Below the pieces are notes generated by a model. The model was not told the DNA's origin. It made no database searches and saw nothing but the letters and a program-made list of their open reading frames with translations. 64,000 bases of DNA from Deltaproteobacteria bacterium IMCC39146. Lineage in GTDB: Bacteria > Desulfobacterota > Desulfuromonadia > Desulfuromonadales > BM103. Where the stretch lies: contig JARUHP010000006.1 in the NCBI GenBank assembly GCA_030005635.1, positions 1-64,000 on the forward strand, read 5' to 3'. Shown piece by piece: positions 19,588 through 28,053 of this stretch (positions are counted from its first letter, which is position 1; every line of letters starts with the position of its first letter). The position numbers and the translations under genes were made by a program.

Positions 19588-20355
19588 TCAAGTGGGGAGT
19601 CTTCGGTCGGAGCCCGCATATGGTGGAGGGTTGTGCACTTCTCTAAGTGGATTTTGACCAACAACAGCCCAACCATCAGAACGCTTGAACTGAACAATTC
19701 TACCCATTGAAAGAAGAGTACTGAGAGCGGAGGGTCTTAGGTGACACACTTTGCCGTTTATTAACTGAACTTCAATGCTTTTTGTAGGGCTCAACCCGGA
19801 GAAGTAATAATGTTGCGCAAAGATAATGACCGCCATTGTCGCAACCATATAGTATATAAAGTCTTTAGGCAGTATGGCTTGGAGAAAAACACCACTAAGC
19901 ACTTGCATATTTTCCGGAGTGAGGTTTGCAATCAATACCTGCCAATAACTGATGCCCATTTTAGAACTAAAAAATGCTAAACCAGCCAAAAGACTGCTGA
20001 GCACACCGCCAGCAACTGTCATAAACAATGCATTTAGGAGATGAAATCGATGTGGCTTTTGGTACAGTAAAAGATGAGAGCTCCCAATTGCCACTCCAAA
20101 CAGTATAACCGTGCCTACTGTAAATATGCCGGTAGACAAAGTAAAAGACACCCAAAGAGCTGCAGTAAAAAGGGTTGTTACGAAGCGTATAACATAGAGT
20201 TTTAAAATTAGAAGCGTGGAGTCGGACTTAACAAAATCTTGTGAATGCTTAACAATCAGCCATCGTTCAGGAAAGGATGTTTTCTCCAAAACATTTAAAT
20301 AGCTCACAACGCCATCTCCGGACCGAATAAGACTAAAAGCATTTTCAAAAATCAT
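19588..20355 (-). CDS. Hypothetical membrane protein
   Basis: A 255-residue protein with about five hydrophobic helices between residues 50 and 190 (for example VTTLFTAALWVSFTLSTGIF and MVATMAVIIFAQHYYF). A soluble C-terminal tail of about 60 residues follows, ending in a basic GSDRR. The overall topology resembles Yip1-like proteins, but I cannot confirm the family. Base composition is clearly lower in GC than the flanking recQ, polyferredoxin and aroC genes, which hints at acquisition. It follows the riboswitch-controlled lipoprotein gene by 48 bp on the same strand, so both may be under that control. Confidence 0.6.
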   Translation of the reverse strand: MIFENAFSLIRSGDGVVSYLNVLEKTSFPERWLIVKHSQDFVKSDSTLLILKLYVIRFVTTLFTAALWVSFTLSTGIFTVGTVILFGVAIGSSHLLLYQKPHRFHLLNALFMTVAGGVLSSLLAGLAFFSSKMGISYWQVLIANLTPENMQVLSGVFLQAILPKDFIYYMVATMAVIIFAQHYYFSGLSPTKSIEVQLINGKVCHLRPSALSTLLSMGRIVQFKRSDGWAVVGQNPLREVHNPPPYAGSDRRLPT

Positions 20356-20403
20356 TATGGATCGACCGAGTCAATTTAAAGAATGCTGCACTAGCTATAT
20401 ACA

Positions 20404-20598
20404 TCAATTCTTGCTGATATTAATCCAAGCCATCATGCGTTTAGTATGTTGGGCGCTTTTGCCTTTGAAGAGATACTGATTCTCTGCATGTTTAAAGGCT
20501 TGTTCCTTGCTTGAAGATAGCTCGTTTTTAACTCCCATCCCTGTACAACCTGACAATGCGATCAGAAGTCCCACGTAAAGAAGCGCTTTAACTTTCAT
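20404..20598 (-). CDS. Small lipoprotein under riboswitch control
   Basis: A 64-residue lipoprotein precursor starting MKVKALLYVG at 20598. The longer frame to 20637 overlaps the leader and has no reason to be used. The signal peptide ends in the lipobox LSGC (Cys at residue 17), so the mature protein is about 48 residues, polar and helical. It lies 34 nt downstream of a GEMM-type riboswitch terminator, so expression should respond to a cyclic dinucleotide. Low GC like its neighbour. Function unknown. Confidence 0.65.
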   Translation of the reverse strand: MKVKALLYVGLLIALSGCTGMGVKNELSSSKEQAFKHAENQYLFKGKSAQHTKRMMAWINISKN

Positions 20599-20631
20599 GT
20601 CCTGAGGCCTTCCTATATAATGGAAAACCTT

Positions 20632-20752
20632 AAACAAAAAGCTGCCAAGGCATCAGATGCTTTAGCAGCTCGGCGATCTTCTCGGATATGTGAGCAGAAG
20701 ACCCGTGGCTTTCCGTCCCTGCCTCACGACAGGTTTGGCCATGTCAAACCAG
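20632..20752 (-). promoter_or_regulatory. GEMM-I riboswitch with intrinsic terminator
   Basis: On the minus strand the aptamer core reads CCAAACC, then P2 stem CCTGTC-GTGA-GGCAGG with a GNRA loop, then GGGACGGAAAGCCACGGG. A P3 region follows, and then the 3-prime block GCCGAGCTGC that typifies GEMM-I aptamers. The tail GCTGCTAAAGCATC pairs with GATGCCTTGGCAGC and is followed by TTTTTGTTT. This terminator shares GCTGC with the aptamer, so the two folds should exclude each other. GEMM-I senses c-di-GMP, and a Geobacter subgroup senses cGAMP. I cannot settle the ligand from sequence alone. It controls the lipoprotein gene that starts 34 nt downstream. Confidence 0.8.
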
Positions 20753-20760
20753 ATTGTGGA

Positions 20761-20779
20761 TTAACATTGGTGATGTTAA
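20761..20779. promoter_or_regulatory. Palindromic operator-like site
   Basis: TTAACAT-TGGTG-ATGTTAA is a perfect 7-bp inverted repeat with a 5-bp centre, just upstream of the riboswitch. It may bind a dimeric regulator of the lipoprotein transcript. Confidence 0.35.
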
Positions 20780-20883
20780 CATTTAATCCGGTTCCGTAAA
20801 ACGATTTTAATCATCTCCAGGGTTCTGCGTTTTTTTACCTTAAAAGATATTTTCTCCGGTAGCTAGGCTCCTTTTTACCTTTC

Positions 20884-20921
20884 AATGAACGACCTCGCAG
20901 CAAGCTACGAAGTCGTTCATT
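20884..20921. repeat. Inverted repeat, unknown role
   Basis: AATGAACGAC and GTCGTTCATT form a perfect 10-bp stem with an 18-nt loop. No T run follows on either strand, so it is not a typical terminator. The stretch between it and the aroC terminator holds no gene I can support. Confidence 0.4.
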
Positions 20922-21028
20922 TGCGGTTGCAGCTCTGTCTGATATTTTCCTATGATATCAGTAATATAGTCCACTTTTGCAAGGGGCAGGTCTCTTTTTG
21001 TCCTCAACTGTCAGCCATTATATCTAAC

Positions 21029-21072
21029 AAATACGAACGCCCTCGATCCGAAGATCGGGGGCGTTCGTATTT
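21029..21072 (-). terminator. Strong hairpin terminator after aroC
   Basis: A long near-perfect stem (AATACGAACGCCC with one mismatch, then CGATC, loop CGAA on the plus strand) lies about 25 bp past the aroC stop. It has T-rich ends on both strands. Confidence 0.8.
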
Positions 21073-21097
21073 TATAGCTGCACGAACAACGCGAGTA

Positions 21098-22183
21098 CTA
21101 AGCGTTTCTCATTTTTTGCCTCATGGCAAGGTCAAGCAACACCAAGGCCGCCATCGACTCTACGATCGGCACAGCACGCGGCACAACGCAGGGGTCATGT
21201 CGACCCTTGGCTTCCAAGGTTACAGGGCTACCATCGAAATCAACCGTTTGTTGAGAAACTCCGATCGTTGCTACCGGCTTAAAAGCCACCCGAAAAAGCA
21301 CCGGCTCACCGCTGGAGATCCCGCCCAGCATACCACCGGCATTGTTGGTTACAGTACCAAGACGACCACCCTTCTTCACGAAAGGATCGTTGTGCTGCGA
21401 ACCGCGCAGGCAGGTGCCGGCAAAACCGGAGCCGACCTCAAAACCTTTGGTGGCAGGAAGCGACAGCATGGCGTGAGCGAGCATGGCGTCGAGTTTGTCG
21501 AAGACCGGCTCACCCCAACCGGCAGGGACATTGCGGCAAACACAACTGACCACGCCGCCGATCGAATCCTTGGCATCACGAATCTCACGCACCTTCTCTT
21601 CCATACGCACAGCAGCAGTTGCATCGGGGCAACGTATAAGGTTGCGATCGACCTGCTCACGGTTAATGGTCAATGGGTTAATTTCGCCAGCCACTTCTTC
21701 ACCCACGGCGCTGACCCAGGCGACGATCTCTATGCCGTACTCTTCACGCAAGATCTTTTCGGCAATAGCACCAGGCGCTACACGACCGATCGTCTCGCGG
21801 GCACTTGAGCGACCACCGCCGCTGCTGGCGCGGGTGCCATACTTGGCCTGATAGGTAAAGTCTGCATGAGAAGGGCGAGGCACATCATTCATCTCACCGT
21901 AATCACCGGGACGCTGATCCTTGTTGCGCACCAGCAAGCCGATCGAGGTGCCAAGCGTTTTGCCATTTTCAACCCCGGAGAGGATGGTCACCTGGTCGGC
22001 TTCTTCCCTGGGTGTTGTGAGATCACTCTGCCCGGGACGCCGCCGATCAAGTTGCGGCTGAATATCAGCTTCGGACAACTCAAGGCCGGCAGGGCAACCA
22101 TCAACAATCGCGCCGACACCGACACCGTGAGATTCACCAAAAGTGCTAATGCGAAACAACGTACCGAAAGAACTGGACATCAT
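21098..22183 (-). CDS. aroC: Chorismate synthase
   Basis: A 361-residue protein matching chorismate synthase throughout: the N-terminal [14 protein letters not shown] signature, DRRRPGQS, the FMN-binding [11 protein letters not shown] motif, and [12 protein letters not shown]. The C-terminal region has the expected [13 protein letters not shown]. It makes chorismate from EPSP with reduced FMN, the last common step to the aromatic amino acids. Two adjacent ATGs (22183 and 22180) are both possible, and GGGAG lies upstream. Monocistronic here. Confidence 0.97.
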   Translation of the reverse strand: MMSSSFGTLFRISTFGESHGVGVGAIVDGCPAGLELSEADIQPQLDRRRPGQSDLTTPREEADQVTILSGVENGKTLGTSIGLLVRNKDQRPGDYGEMNDVPRPSHADFTYQAKYGTRASSGGGRSSARETIGRVAPGAIAEKILREEYGIEIVAWVSAVGEEVAGEINPLTINREQVDRNLIRCPDATAAVRMEEKVREIRDAKDSIGGVVSCVCRNVPAGWGEPVFDKLDAMLAHAMLSLPATKGFEVGSGFAGTCLRGSQHNDPFVKKGGRLGTVTNNAGGMLGGISSGEPVLFRVAFKPVATIGVSQQTVDFDGSPVTLEAKGRHDPCVVPRAVPIVESMAALVLLDLAMRQKMRNA

Positions 22184-22345
22184 TGAACTCCCAAAATAAT
22201 TTTTGTAATGTTTCTACTGTAAAAGTATTATAAACAATTCGGCGCTTCAGGGAAGCCCGTAGGCTTTTATTGTGTAATTTAACGAAGCATGTTTACAATA
22301 ATACTCGAATTCCATACTTAACGAATTTTTAAAGAGGACAACCCT

Positions 22346-23086
22346 TTGCAAAAAGTATCCATAGAGTTAGTGCCACGTGATCACGATGCGTTACAGCAGG
22401 AAATGCAGTTGGTACAGAATAATTTCCCGAGCATCGATATCATTAACATTCCCGACCTGCTGAAATTCCCCTTGAGAAGCTGGGACGCCTGTAGCCAGGC
22501 CAAAGAGTTTTTTGCTCACACCATCCCTCATCTGCGTGCCATTGATTTCGACTTAAGCAAACCTTTTCCCCTGGTGGAGAAGTTCAGGGAGAACGGCATC
22601 GACAGTGCTCTTGTTATCGCCGGAGATCAACCTCAGGATATGTCACGCCGGGTCTTTCGAACCACGTCGGTCGAATTGATTCGTGCGCTCAAAGCACAGA
22701 TGCCCGAGCTGAAAGTCTATGCCGGAATCGACCCCTACCGTTCGGGGATCAAGACCGAACTTGATTACGTTAAACGCAAGCTCGACGCCGGGGCCGAGGG
22801 CTTTTTCACTCAACCCTTCTTCGATCTACGCTTGATGGAGATCTACAACGACCTGCTATCAGGAGTAGAAATCTACTGGGGAATCAGTCCGGTCATGAGC
22901 GTGCGCAGCAAGGATTACTGGGACAACCTCAACAACGCCATCTTCCCACCCGACTTTGAACCGACGCTGGAGTGGAACCGCAACTTTGCCAAGCGAGCGT
23001 TGAACTTCTGCCAGAGCACCGACTCAAGCATCTACTTCATGCCGATCCGGGTTGACCTTGTTAAATACCTGGATGGAATCATTTGA
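22346..23086 (+). CDS. metF: Methylenetetrahydrofolate reductase, short form
   Basis: A 246-residue TIM-barrel protein. The start is TTG at 22346 with AAAGAGGA eight bases upstream, and no better ATG exists. It shows the MetF-like core: an N-terminal IELVPRD strand, ALVIAGDQPQDMSRR (the folate-binding GD region), YAGIDPYRSG, and AGAEGFFTQPFFD. It is about 50 residues shorter than E. coli MetF and lacks some FAD-binding detail I can recognise, so a methyltetrahydrofolate-related variant is possible. The two-part methionine synthase genes lie just downstream on the other strand, which supports a role supplying methyl-THF. Confidence 0.75.
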   Translation: MQKVSIELVPRDHDALQQEMQLVQNNFPSIDIINIPDLLKFPLRSWDACSQAKEFFAHTIPHLRAIDFDLSKPFPLVEKFRENGIDSALVIAGDQPQDMSRRVFRTTSVELIRALKAQMPELKVYAGIDPYRSGIKTELDYVKRKLDAGAEGFFTQPFFDLRLMEIYNDLLSGVEIYWGISPVMSVRSKDYWDNLNNAIFPPDFEPTLEWNRNFAKRALNFCQSTDSSIYFMPIRVDLVKYLDGII

Positions 23087-23102
23087 AATCGACAAGCTAT
23101 TT

Positions 23103-23199
23103 GGACGCTGATTACGCTGATCAATCTAAGCCAAAGCCGTCAATCTCTGACTTTGAATCGTTTAAGCCTTATCAGCGTCAATCTGCGTAATCAGCGTCC
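23103..23199. repeat. Inverted repeat of the CAGCGT...AATCAGCGTCC family
   Basis: GGACGCTGATTACGC at the left end and GCGTAATCAGCGTCC at the right end are perfect inverted copies about 65 bp apart. The right arm recurs at 27245-27274. It lies between the convergent metF and rubredoxin genes. This is a common type of intergenic repeat in related genomes, and could act as a terminator-like hairpin. Confidence 0.75.
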
Positions 23200-23231
23200 C
23201 ATATTTTTTGCTTTTTACTCTCCAACCCGTC

Positions 23232-23390
23232 TCAGTCGAGAGGATCAAAAGAATCCATCGTCGCATAACACAAAGGACAGACCCAGTTCTCCGGGAGATC
23301 GGCAAAAGCCGTTCCCGGTGGGATGTCATTCATCGGATCACCCTGATCCGGGTCGTAAGTGTAGCCACAGTTCGCACAGATATATCTCAT
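23232..23390 (-). CDS. Rubredoxin
   Basis: A 52-residue protein starting MRYICANCGY at 23390, with AGGGAGGA upstream. The longer frame to 23447 is rejected. It has both rubredoxin CxxCG knuckles (CANCGY at the N-terminus and CPLCYATMDSF at the C-terminus) and the conserved YDPDQGDP and ENWVCP. It binds one Fe(Cys)4 centre and carries single electrons, often to oxygen- or peroxide-detoxifying enzymes. The second knuckle has CYA instead of the usual CGA, a minor change. No partner gene is adjacent. Confidence 0.95.
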   Translation of the reverse strand: MRYICANCGYTYDPDQGDPMNDIPPGTAFADLPENWVCPLCYATMDSFDPLD

Positions 23391-23423
23391 TTCATCCTCC
23401 CTTACTGAAAACCAATAAATACA

Positions 23424-23514
23424 TTTAACGCAGGCGCAAAGGCGCAAAAACCAAATTTTTAAAAATTCGGCTTTCTTTGTGCCTTGATTATTACCTTTGC
23501 TCTATTGCGTTAAA
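23424..23514. repeat. Inverted repeat of the CGCAGGCGCAAAGGCGCAAA type
   Basis: TTTAACGCA and TGCGTTAAA bound about 90 bp. Inner blocks with GGCGCAAA and TTTGTGCC are also partly complementary. This is a common intergenic repeat type, located between metH and the rubredoxin gene. Confidence 0.5.
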
Positions 23515-23521
23515 CAACCTT

Positions 23522-25972
23522 CTAAACCGCAAAATACTTCGCCTGCGGATGGTGGGCAATAATCGCCGAGGTACTGACCTCGGGGACCATCTCCATCGTC
23601 TCGGTCAAAGTAATACCAATCTTCTCCGGTTCGAGAAGCTTGAACAACATCCCGTGGGCATCAAGGTCGGGACAGGCCGGATAACCGAAACCATAGCGCG
23701 AACCCTGGTAGCCCTGGATCACGTAGCCGGTCATATCGTCTGGCTTGTCCCTGTTGATGCCGAGTTCACGACGCATCTCTTCATGCCAATATTCAGCCAG
23801 GGCGTCAGTGACCTCAACACTGAAACCATGCAACATCAGGTAATCGTGATAGGCATCAGCCTCGAAAAGACGCTTGGTCTCTTCCGCGATGCGGTCGCCG
23901 ATGGTAACCACGAAGAATGCGGCCACATCCCCCCCTTCTTCGCGCGTTTTGTAGTAGTCAGCGATACAGAGATGCGGTGGCGACTGCTGGCGCGGGAAAT
24001 CGAACGCCATAATGTCCTCACCGGCTTCCACGAAAACCGTATCACCTTCGCTGTAGCAACGGAAGTAGCCATAAGCGGCCTTCGGTTGCAACAAGCCTTC
24101 TTCAAGGGCGCGCGCTTTAAGACTTTCGTAGAGTGGAGCGACTTTGCTTCGCGTCAATTCGGCGTACTCTTCTGCACTGGAGCTGGAGGTGCGGCGGTAT
24201 CCCCAGCGACCACGGAAAAGAGCTTGCTCGTTGACATAGGGGAAAAGCTTGGCCGGGTCGATGTCGATGACGTGGCGTAAGCCATAAAAAGGCGGCTCCG
24301 GTACCGGCTGACTTCGATCGATATTAACGTCTTTCACCCCCGGCTTCATACACGGCTTGCCATTCTTCGGCGCTGCGACGGTAGCAGTTAACTGACCAGC
24401 CTCAAAATCCTTCAAAGCTTTAAGACCAGCAAAAGCGTCGGAGCAGTAAACCACCGGAGCATCGTAATTCGGCACACAGGAGGTGGCCACAAAATCACTG
24501 GTCAGCGCTGCGCCACCGAGCAGGATCGGCACATCAAGACCTGCCTCTCGATACTGCGGCAAGCTCTCCTGCATGACGATCGCCGACTTCACCAACAACC
24601 CGCTCAGACCGATCATATCGACGTTCAGTTCACGGGCTTTGGCGATAATCGTTTCCGCCGGAACCTTGATGCCAATATTGAAAACCTTGTAACCATTATT
24701 GGACAAGAGGATATCAACCAGATTCTTGCCGATATCGTGGACATCACCCTGCACCGTGGCCAATAAGATCTTGATTCCCTCTTCCTGATCAAGCTTCTCC
24801 ATGTGCGGTTCCAGCCAGGCAACGCTCTTCTTCATCGCCTCGGCGGATTGCAGCACGAAGGGCAGCAGCAGCTCGCCCTTGCCAAAGAGCTCACCGACGT
24901 GGCGCATGGCCGGCACCAGGATCAGGTTAACGATTTCCAGGGGCGGATAACGATCGAGCAGTACGGAGAGTATGTCCTCGATACCGTCCTTATCACCGCG
25001 CACGATCTTCTGGTGCAGTGCCTCTTCGGGGCGTTGATCGTCTGACGCCTCTTCATCGTCACCATCAACCCGCTCCGAGAAATGCGCGATGAAGCGCATC
25101 AGGGGCGACACCTCTTCATCCTGGCCACGGTTGTAGATCAGGTCGCGACAGAAGACGCGATCTTCTTCGTTGACCTGCGCCAGCGGCAGGATCTTGCCGG
25201 CATCGATGATTGCGGCATCAAGGCCTTGCTCTATCGCGTCATGCATAAAGACCGAGTTGAGAATTTTGCGCGCAGCAGGCGGCAGGCCGAAAGAGATGTT
25301 GCTCAAGCCAAGGAGCGTATAGACCCCCGGCAGCTCTTCCTTGATCCGTCGGATGCCATCCAGTGTCTGGATCGCGGCATCGAACAGGTTTTCATCACCG
25401 GCGCCGATGGTAAAGGTGAGCGGATCAAAGAGGATATCTTGAGGCCGCAATCCATGTTTGCCAACGGCCAGGTCGTAAATCTGCCTTGCCGTATCGACCT
25501 TCTCATCAGCCGTCATCGCCATGCCCTGCTCATTGATGGTCAGGGCAACCACAGCAGCACCGTACTTTTTCGCCAGTCGGCACACCCTGTCGAGAGTCTT
25601 GCCACCGTCCTCGAGGTTAATCGAATTGATAATGCATCGCCCGGGATAGATTTTCAGACAGGCTTCAATACAATCGGAGTTGGTCGAATCGATCATGATC
25701 GGAATCTTCAAAGATTCGGCATGCAGTTTGACCAGATGGGTCAGATCGGCAAGCTCATCGCGGCCCACATAGGCAGCGCAGATATCAAGAACCTGAGCTC
25801 CCTTGGCTTCCTGGTCCAGACCGATACGCAGGCAACCATCAAAATCATCGGCCAACAGGCACTCGCGGAATTTCTTTGAGCCGTTCGGGTTGGAGCGTTC
25901 ACCGATCAGTAACGGCGGGATCTCCTGGCCGATTTCAATGGCCTGGTAGAGGCTCGAGATTGAAGGTTTCAT
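23522..25972 (-). CDS. metH: Methionine synthase, pterin/B12/activation part
   Basis: An 816-residue protein lacking the homocysteine domain. Residues about 1-290 are the pterin-binding barrel (IGERSNPNGSKKF, MIDSTNSD). Next come the B12 cap and Rossmann domain (about 330-540) with the cobalamin motif VQGDVHDIGKNLV, in which His is the cobalt ligand, and GLSGLLVKS. The C-terminal activation domain (about 550-816) binds S-adenosylmethionine for reactivation (RYGFGYPACPD). It overlaps the homocysteine-domain gene by 4 bp (ATGA), indicating translational coupling. Together the two proteins supply all functions of one-chain MetH: methyl transfer from methyl-THF to homocysteine. Confidence 0.92.
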   Translation of the reverse strand: MKPSISSLYQAIEIGQEIPPLLIGERSNPNGSKKFRECLLADDFDGCLRIGLDQEAKGAQVLDICAAYVGRDELADLTHLVKLHAESLKIPIMIDSTNSDCIEACLKIYPGRCIINSINLEDGGKTLDRVCRLAKKYGAAVVALTINEQGMAMTADEKVDTARQIYDLAVGKHGLRPQDILFDPLTFTIGAGDENLFDAAIQTLDGIRRIKEELPGVYTLLGLSNISFGLPPAARKILNSVFMHDAIEQGLDAAIIDAGKILPLAQVNEEDRVFCRDLIYNRGQDEEVSPLMRFIAHFSERVDGDDEEASDDQRPEEALHQKIVRGDKDGIEDILSVLLDRYPPLEIVNLILVPAMRHVGELFGKGELLLPFVLQSAEAMKKSVAWLEPHMEKLDQEEGIKILLATVQGDVHDIGKNLVDILLSNNGYKVFNIGIKVPAETIIAKARELNVDMIGLSGLLVKSAIVMQESLPQYREAGLDVPILLGGAALTSDFVATSCVPNYDAPVVYCSDAFAGLKALKDFEAGQLTATVAAPKNGKPCMKPGVKDVNIDRSQPVPEPPFYGLRHVIDIDPAKLFPYVNEQALFRGRWGYRRTSSSSAEEYAELTRSKVAPLYESLKARALEEGLLQPKAAYGYFRCYSEGDTVFVEAGEDIMAFDFPRQQSPPHLCIADYYKTREEGGDVAAFFVVTIGDRIAEETKRLFEADAYHDYLMLHGFSVEVTDALAEYWHEEMRRELGINRDKPDDMTGYVIQGYQGSRYGFGYPACPDLDAHGMLFKLLEPEKIGITLTETMEMVPEVSTSAIIAHHPQAKYFAV

Positions 25973-26892
25973 AACGTCACCTCACGCTTCGCCGGAGACA
26001 ATCCGGAACACACCTCAACAAGCTGGCGAATGTGTTCAGGAGTGGTACCGCAACAACCACCGACAATACTGACCCCATCTTTCTTGATGAATTGGCTCAT
26101 GTGATGGACAAAATCTTCTGGCTGCATCGGGTAATGGGTTTTGCCATCGACGACTTCCGGCAGGCCCTGGTTTGGCATGCAGGAGATACGCTGTGGCCAG
26201 TTATGGCTTAAGTAACGGATGTGCGAGGCCATGTCACTCGGTCCGGTGGCACAGTTGAGTCCAAGCGAGAAGATCGGGAAGGGTTCAAGAGTCGCGCAGA
26301 TTGCAGCAATATCGCTGCCAACCAGCATGGTTCCCTGCCGTTCCATCGTCACCGACACCAACACCGGAAGCTTTCTGCCAAGCTCTTCAAGGACCTCAAA
26401 ACAAGACACCAGGGCGACCTTGACTTGTAGCAGGTCCTGACAGGTTTCAATCGCCAAAGCATCAACCCCGGCTTCCACCAGAGCTCTAATCTGTTCACCG
26501 AGCGTTGCCGCCAAGTCCTCGACAGAGATATGGCTCAACGATGGTAGCTTGGTGGTCGGCCCAATAGAACCAGCGACGTAACAGCCAGCGCGGTCACCAA
26601 TCGCCGCCCGGGCATTGGCGACCGCAGCGCGGTTGATCTCAACGGTTCTATCTGCCAGACCATATTCGGCCAGAACAATGGAGCTCGCGCCGAAAGTGTT
26701 GGTTTCGATGACCTTGGACCCGGCATCCAGAAACGATTCATGCAGTGCAACAATCGTTTCCGGCGAGGTGATATTCAACAGCTCGTTACAACCTTCACAT
26801 CCCTGCCATGCGCTATCCGGTATCGTCATCTCCTGAAGATTTGTGCCGCAGGCACCATCGAACAACAGGATTTTTTCATCAAAAAAACTCAT
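25969..26892 (-). CDS. Methionine synthase, homocysteine-binding part
   Basis: A 307-residue protein equal to the first module of MetH. It has LLFDGACGTNLQEM at the N-terminus, the TNTFGAS block, a zinc Cys in LGLNCATGP near residue 215, and the zinc pair GGCCGTTPEH near residue 280. Zinc in this barrel activates the homocysteine thiol. The stop overlaps the start of the pterin/B12 gene by 4 bp, in a different frame, so this is a real two-gene arrangement rather than a single gene with a stop. AAGG precedes the ATG. It could in principle be a stand-alone homocysteine S-methyltransferase, but the overlap favours a MetH subunit. Confidence 0.9.
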   Translation of the reverse strand: MSFFDEKILLFDGACGTNLQEMTIPDSAWQGCEGCNELLNITSPETIVALHESFLDAGSKVIETNTFGASSIVLAEYGLADRTVEINRAAVANARAAIGDRAGCYVAGSIGPTTKLPSLSHISVEDLAATLGEQIRALVEAGVDALAIETCQDLLQVKVALVSCFEVLEELGRKLPVLVSVTMERQGTMLVGSDIAAICATLEPFPIFSLGLNCATGPSDMASHIRYLSHNWPQRISCMPNQGLPEVVDGKTHYPMQPEDFVHHMSQFIKKDGVSIVGGCCGTTPEHIRQLVEVCSGLSPAKREVTL

Positions 26893-27093
26893 ATCACAAC
26901 CTTTTATTGCTTAAAGACTTTGAAATATTAGCTTTTTTCGTGAATTTTACAACTTGCGAAAAGCAGATAAAGACCAAAGCATGTTAACAGGGATGGAGGG
27001 TGTGAAGGGAAGGGTAAAAGCTTTTAAAACTATCTGGTTATCTGTTTCGCTCCAGTAAAGCATCGGAAAATGTGAGACAGGAAAAGCAAAAGC

Positions 27094-27228
27094 CCTAACT
27101 CACGCCCGTTCGCTTTGCTCTCTTGAGACGCAGAGCGCAGAGCAAGAGATAAACGACAAAACTTTCCCATGAACAGTCTTTCTCTGTGCTCTCCGCGCCT
27201 CTGCGTGAAGCCGAATTTTTATGATTTT
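27094..27228. repeat. Dispersed intergenic repeat, copy 2
   Basis: Second copy of the element at 19274-19397, in the same orientation, with a few insertions (an extra CAGAGCGCAGAGC segment). Directly after it, 27245-27274 carries the ATCAGCG repeat type also found at 23171-23199. The 26893-27303 gap contains these repeats and nothing else I can name. Confidence 0.7.
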
Positions 27229-27303
27229 AAGACCTTAAAGTCTTATCAGCGCAGATCAGCGTTAATCAGCGTCCAAAAAAAATGTTTAGATTGGGTTCAA
27301 GAA

Positions 27304-27507
27304 TCACAACTGCTCTTTACGAGCGTTATCAGCCGCACAGGAAATACAGACCCCGGCCGTTTCATAAAGACCATTCTTTGGGTTGAGGATAGACGCTGGG
27401 CGCAAATGCAGGGAGCAGGTTACTCGATAGCAGAGGTCACACGCCTTGCTCTCGGTGTCATCAGCCTTATAATTACAGATGTGGCAAACCCAGGGGGATC
27501 TTTCCAT
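27304..27507 (-). CDS. Small zinc-ribbon-like protein
   Basis: A 67-residue protein starting MERSPWVCHIC at 27507. It carries four Cys pairs or near pairs (CHIC, CDLC with a following Cys, and CISC near the C-terminus), which suggests one or two zinc sites of treble-clef or RING-like spacing. There is a basic tail. The open frame continues upstream through the adjacent MITE to an ATG at 27693, which would add 62 residues, but the homology-like cysteine part lies wholly after 27507. No strong ribosome binding site is visible for either start. I do not recognise the family. Confidence 0.55.
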   Translation of the reverse strand: MERSPWVCHICNYKADDTESKACDLCYRVTCSLHLRPASILNPKNGLYETAGVCISCAADNARKEQL

Positions 27508-27547
27508 GTCGTCGTTGCAGCCTATGCTTTCTCTCGAGTTCAAGTTG

Positions 27548-27715
27548 CTAGCAGCCTGTCGGACTTTCGGGGCTGAAGCGAAAATTCGGCCGTTTGAGAA
27601 CAGATTTTGGCTCTTTTGAGAGCAATAGCCGTAGCTATTGGTCGAAAAGGAGCTGAAATATGGGCCAAAGAGACGAATTTGCAGCCAGTTCATTGTAAGT
27701 CCGACAGGCTGCTAG
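27548..27715 (-). mobile_element. MITE-like element, copy 2
   Basis: A 168-bp element with perfect 18-bp terminal inverted repeats (CTAGCAGCCTGTCGGACT and AGTCCGACAGGCTGCTAG). The interior is the same as in copy 1 at 3102-3270 apart from scattered changes. The outer CTAG is palindromic and could be either part of the repeat or a target duplication. A minus-strand ORF beginning MNWLQIRLFGPYFSSF corresponds to the mini-ORF of copy 1, but here it runs out of the element in frame into the neighbouring zinc-ribbon gene. No transposase is inside. Confidence 0.85.
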
Positions 27716-27758
27716 CATTATGCATTTGCTTGTAGACAAAGGCAAGAGACTGAGAAGC

Positions 27759-27798
27759 AAAAAAGACATAGTCGTTGATGACTAAGTCTTTGGTTTTT
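27759..27798 (-). terminator. Rho-independent terminator
   Basis: AAAGAC-A-TAGTC and GACTA-A-GTCTTT pair around GTTGAT. On the minus strand a run of six T follows, ending the small membrane gene upstream. Confidence 0.75.
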
Positions 27799-27849
27799 GT
27801 TACAGATTGAGGGTCTCAATTGTTACCTGAGAAACTGCCTCAGCAGCTG

Positions 27850-28053
27850 TCATTCGACCAAGCCAACAGCAACTTTGCTTGATGGTTTCGATGCCTCTAT
27901 CATTTTTCCCGCCTGCAGGGAGGCCCAACCAAGCAGCACCAACATAACAGTGACAGGCAAGATGTTCCACAACAGGTGATGCAGGATTTTATCTCTGGCG
28001 TGAGCATAGCGATCTGGACTTATGGGATGAAACTTATATCTGTTGAGGTTCAT
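27850..28053 (-). CDS. Small single-pass membrane protein
   Basis: A 67-residue protein starting MNLNRYKFHP at 28053 with GGAAGAC at good spacing. A TTG seven codons upstream is less likely. One membrane helix (about residues 29-48, NILPVTVMLVLLGWASLQAG) is preceded by a basic, His-rich cytosolic part. A terminator follows, which supports a real gene. Function unknown. Confidence 0.55.
   Translation of the reverse strand: MNLNRYKFHPISPDRYAHARDKILHHLLWNILPVTVMLVLLGWASLQAGKMIEASKPSSKVAVGLVE

Noticed and set aside
20885-21808. 307-codon plus-strand open frame
   Set aside because: It runs antisense through aroC, which is a certain gene; the frame is a shadow of its codon bias.
23477-24280. 267-codon plus-strand open frame
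   Set aside because: It is antisense to metH and shows no protein-like pattern.
25969-25972. MetH split as a frameshift error
   Set aside because: Stop and start overlap as ATGA at the domain boundary, the typical form of coupled genes, and both proteins have complete ends.
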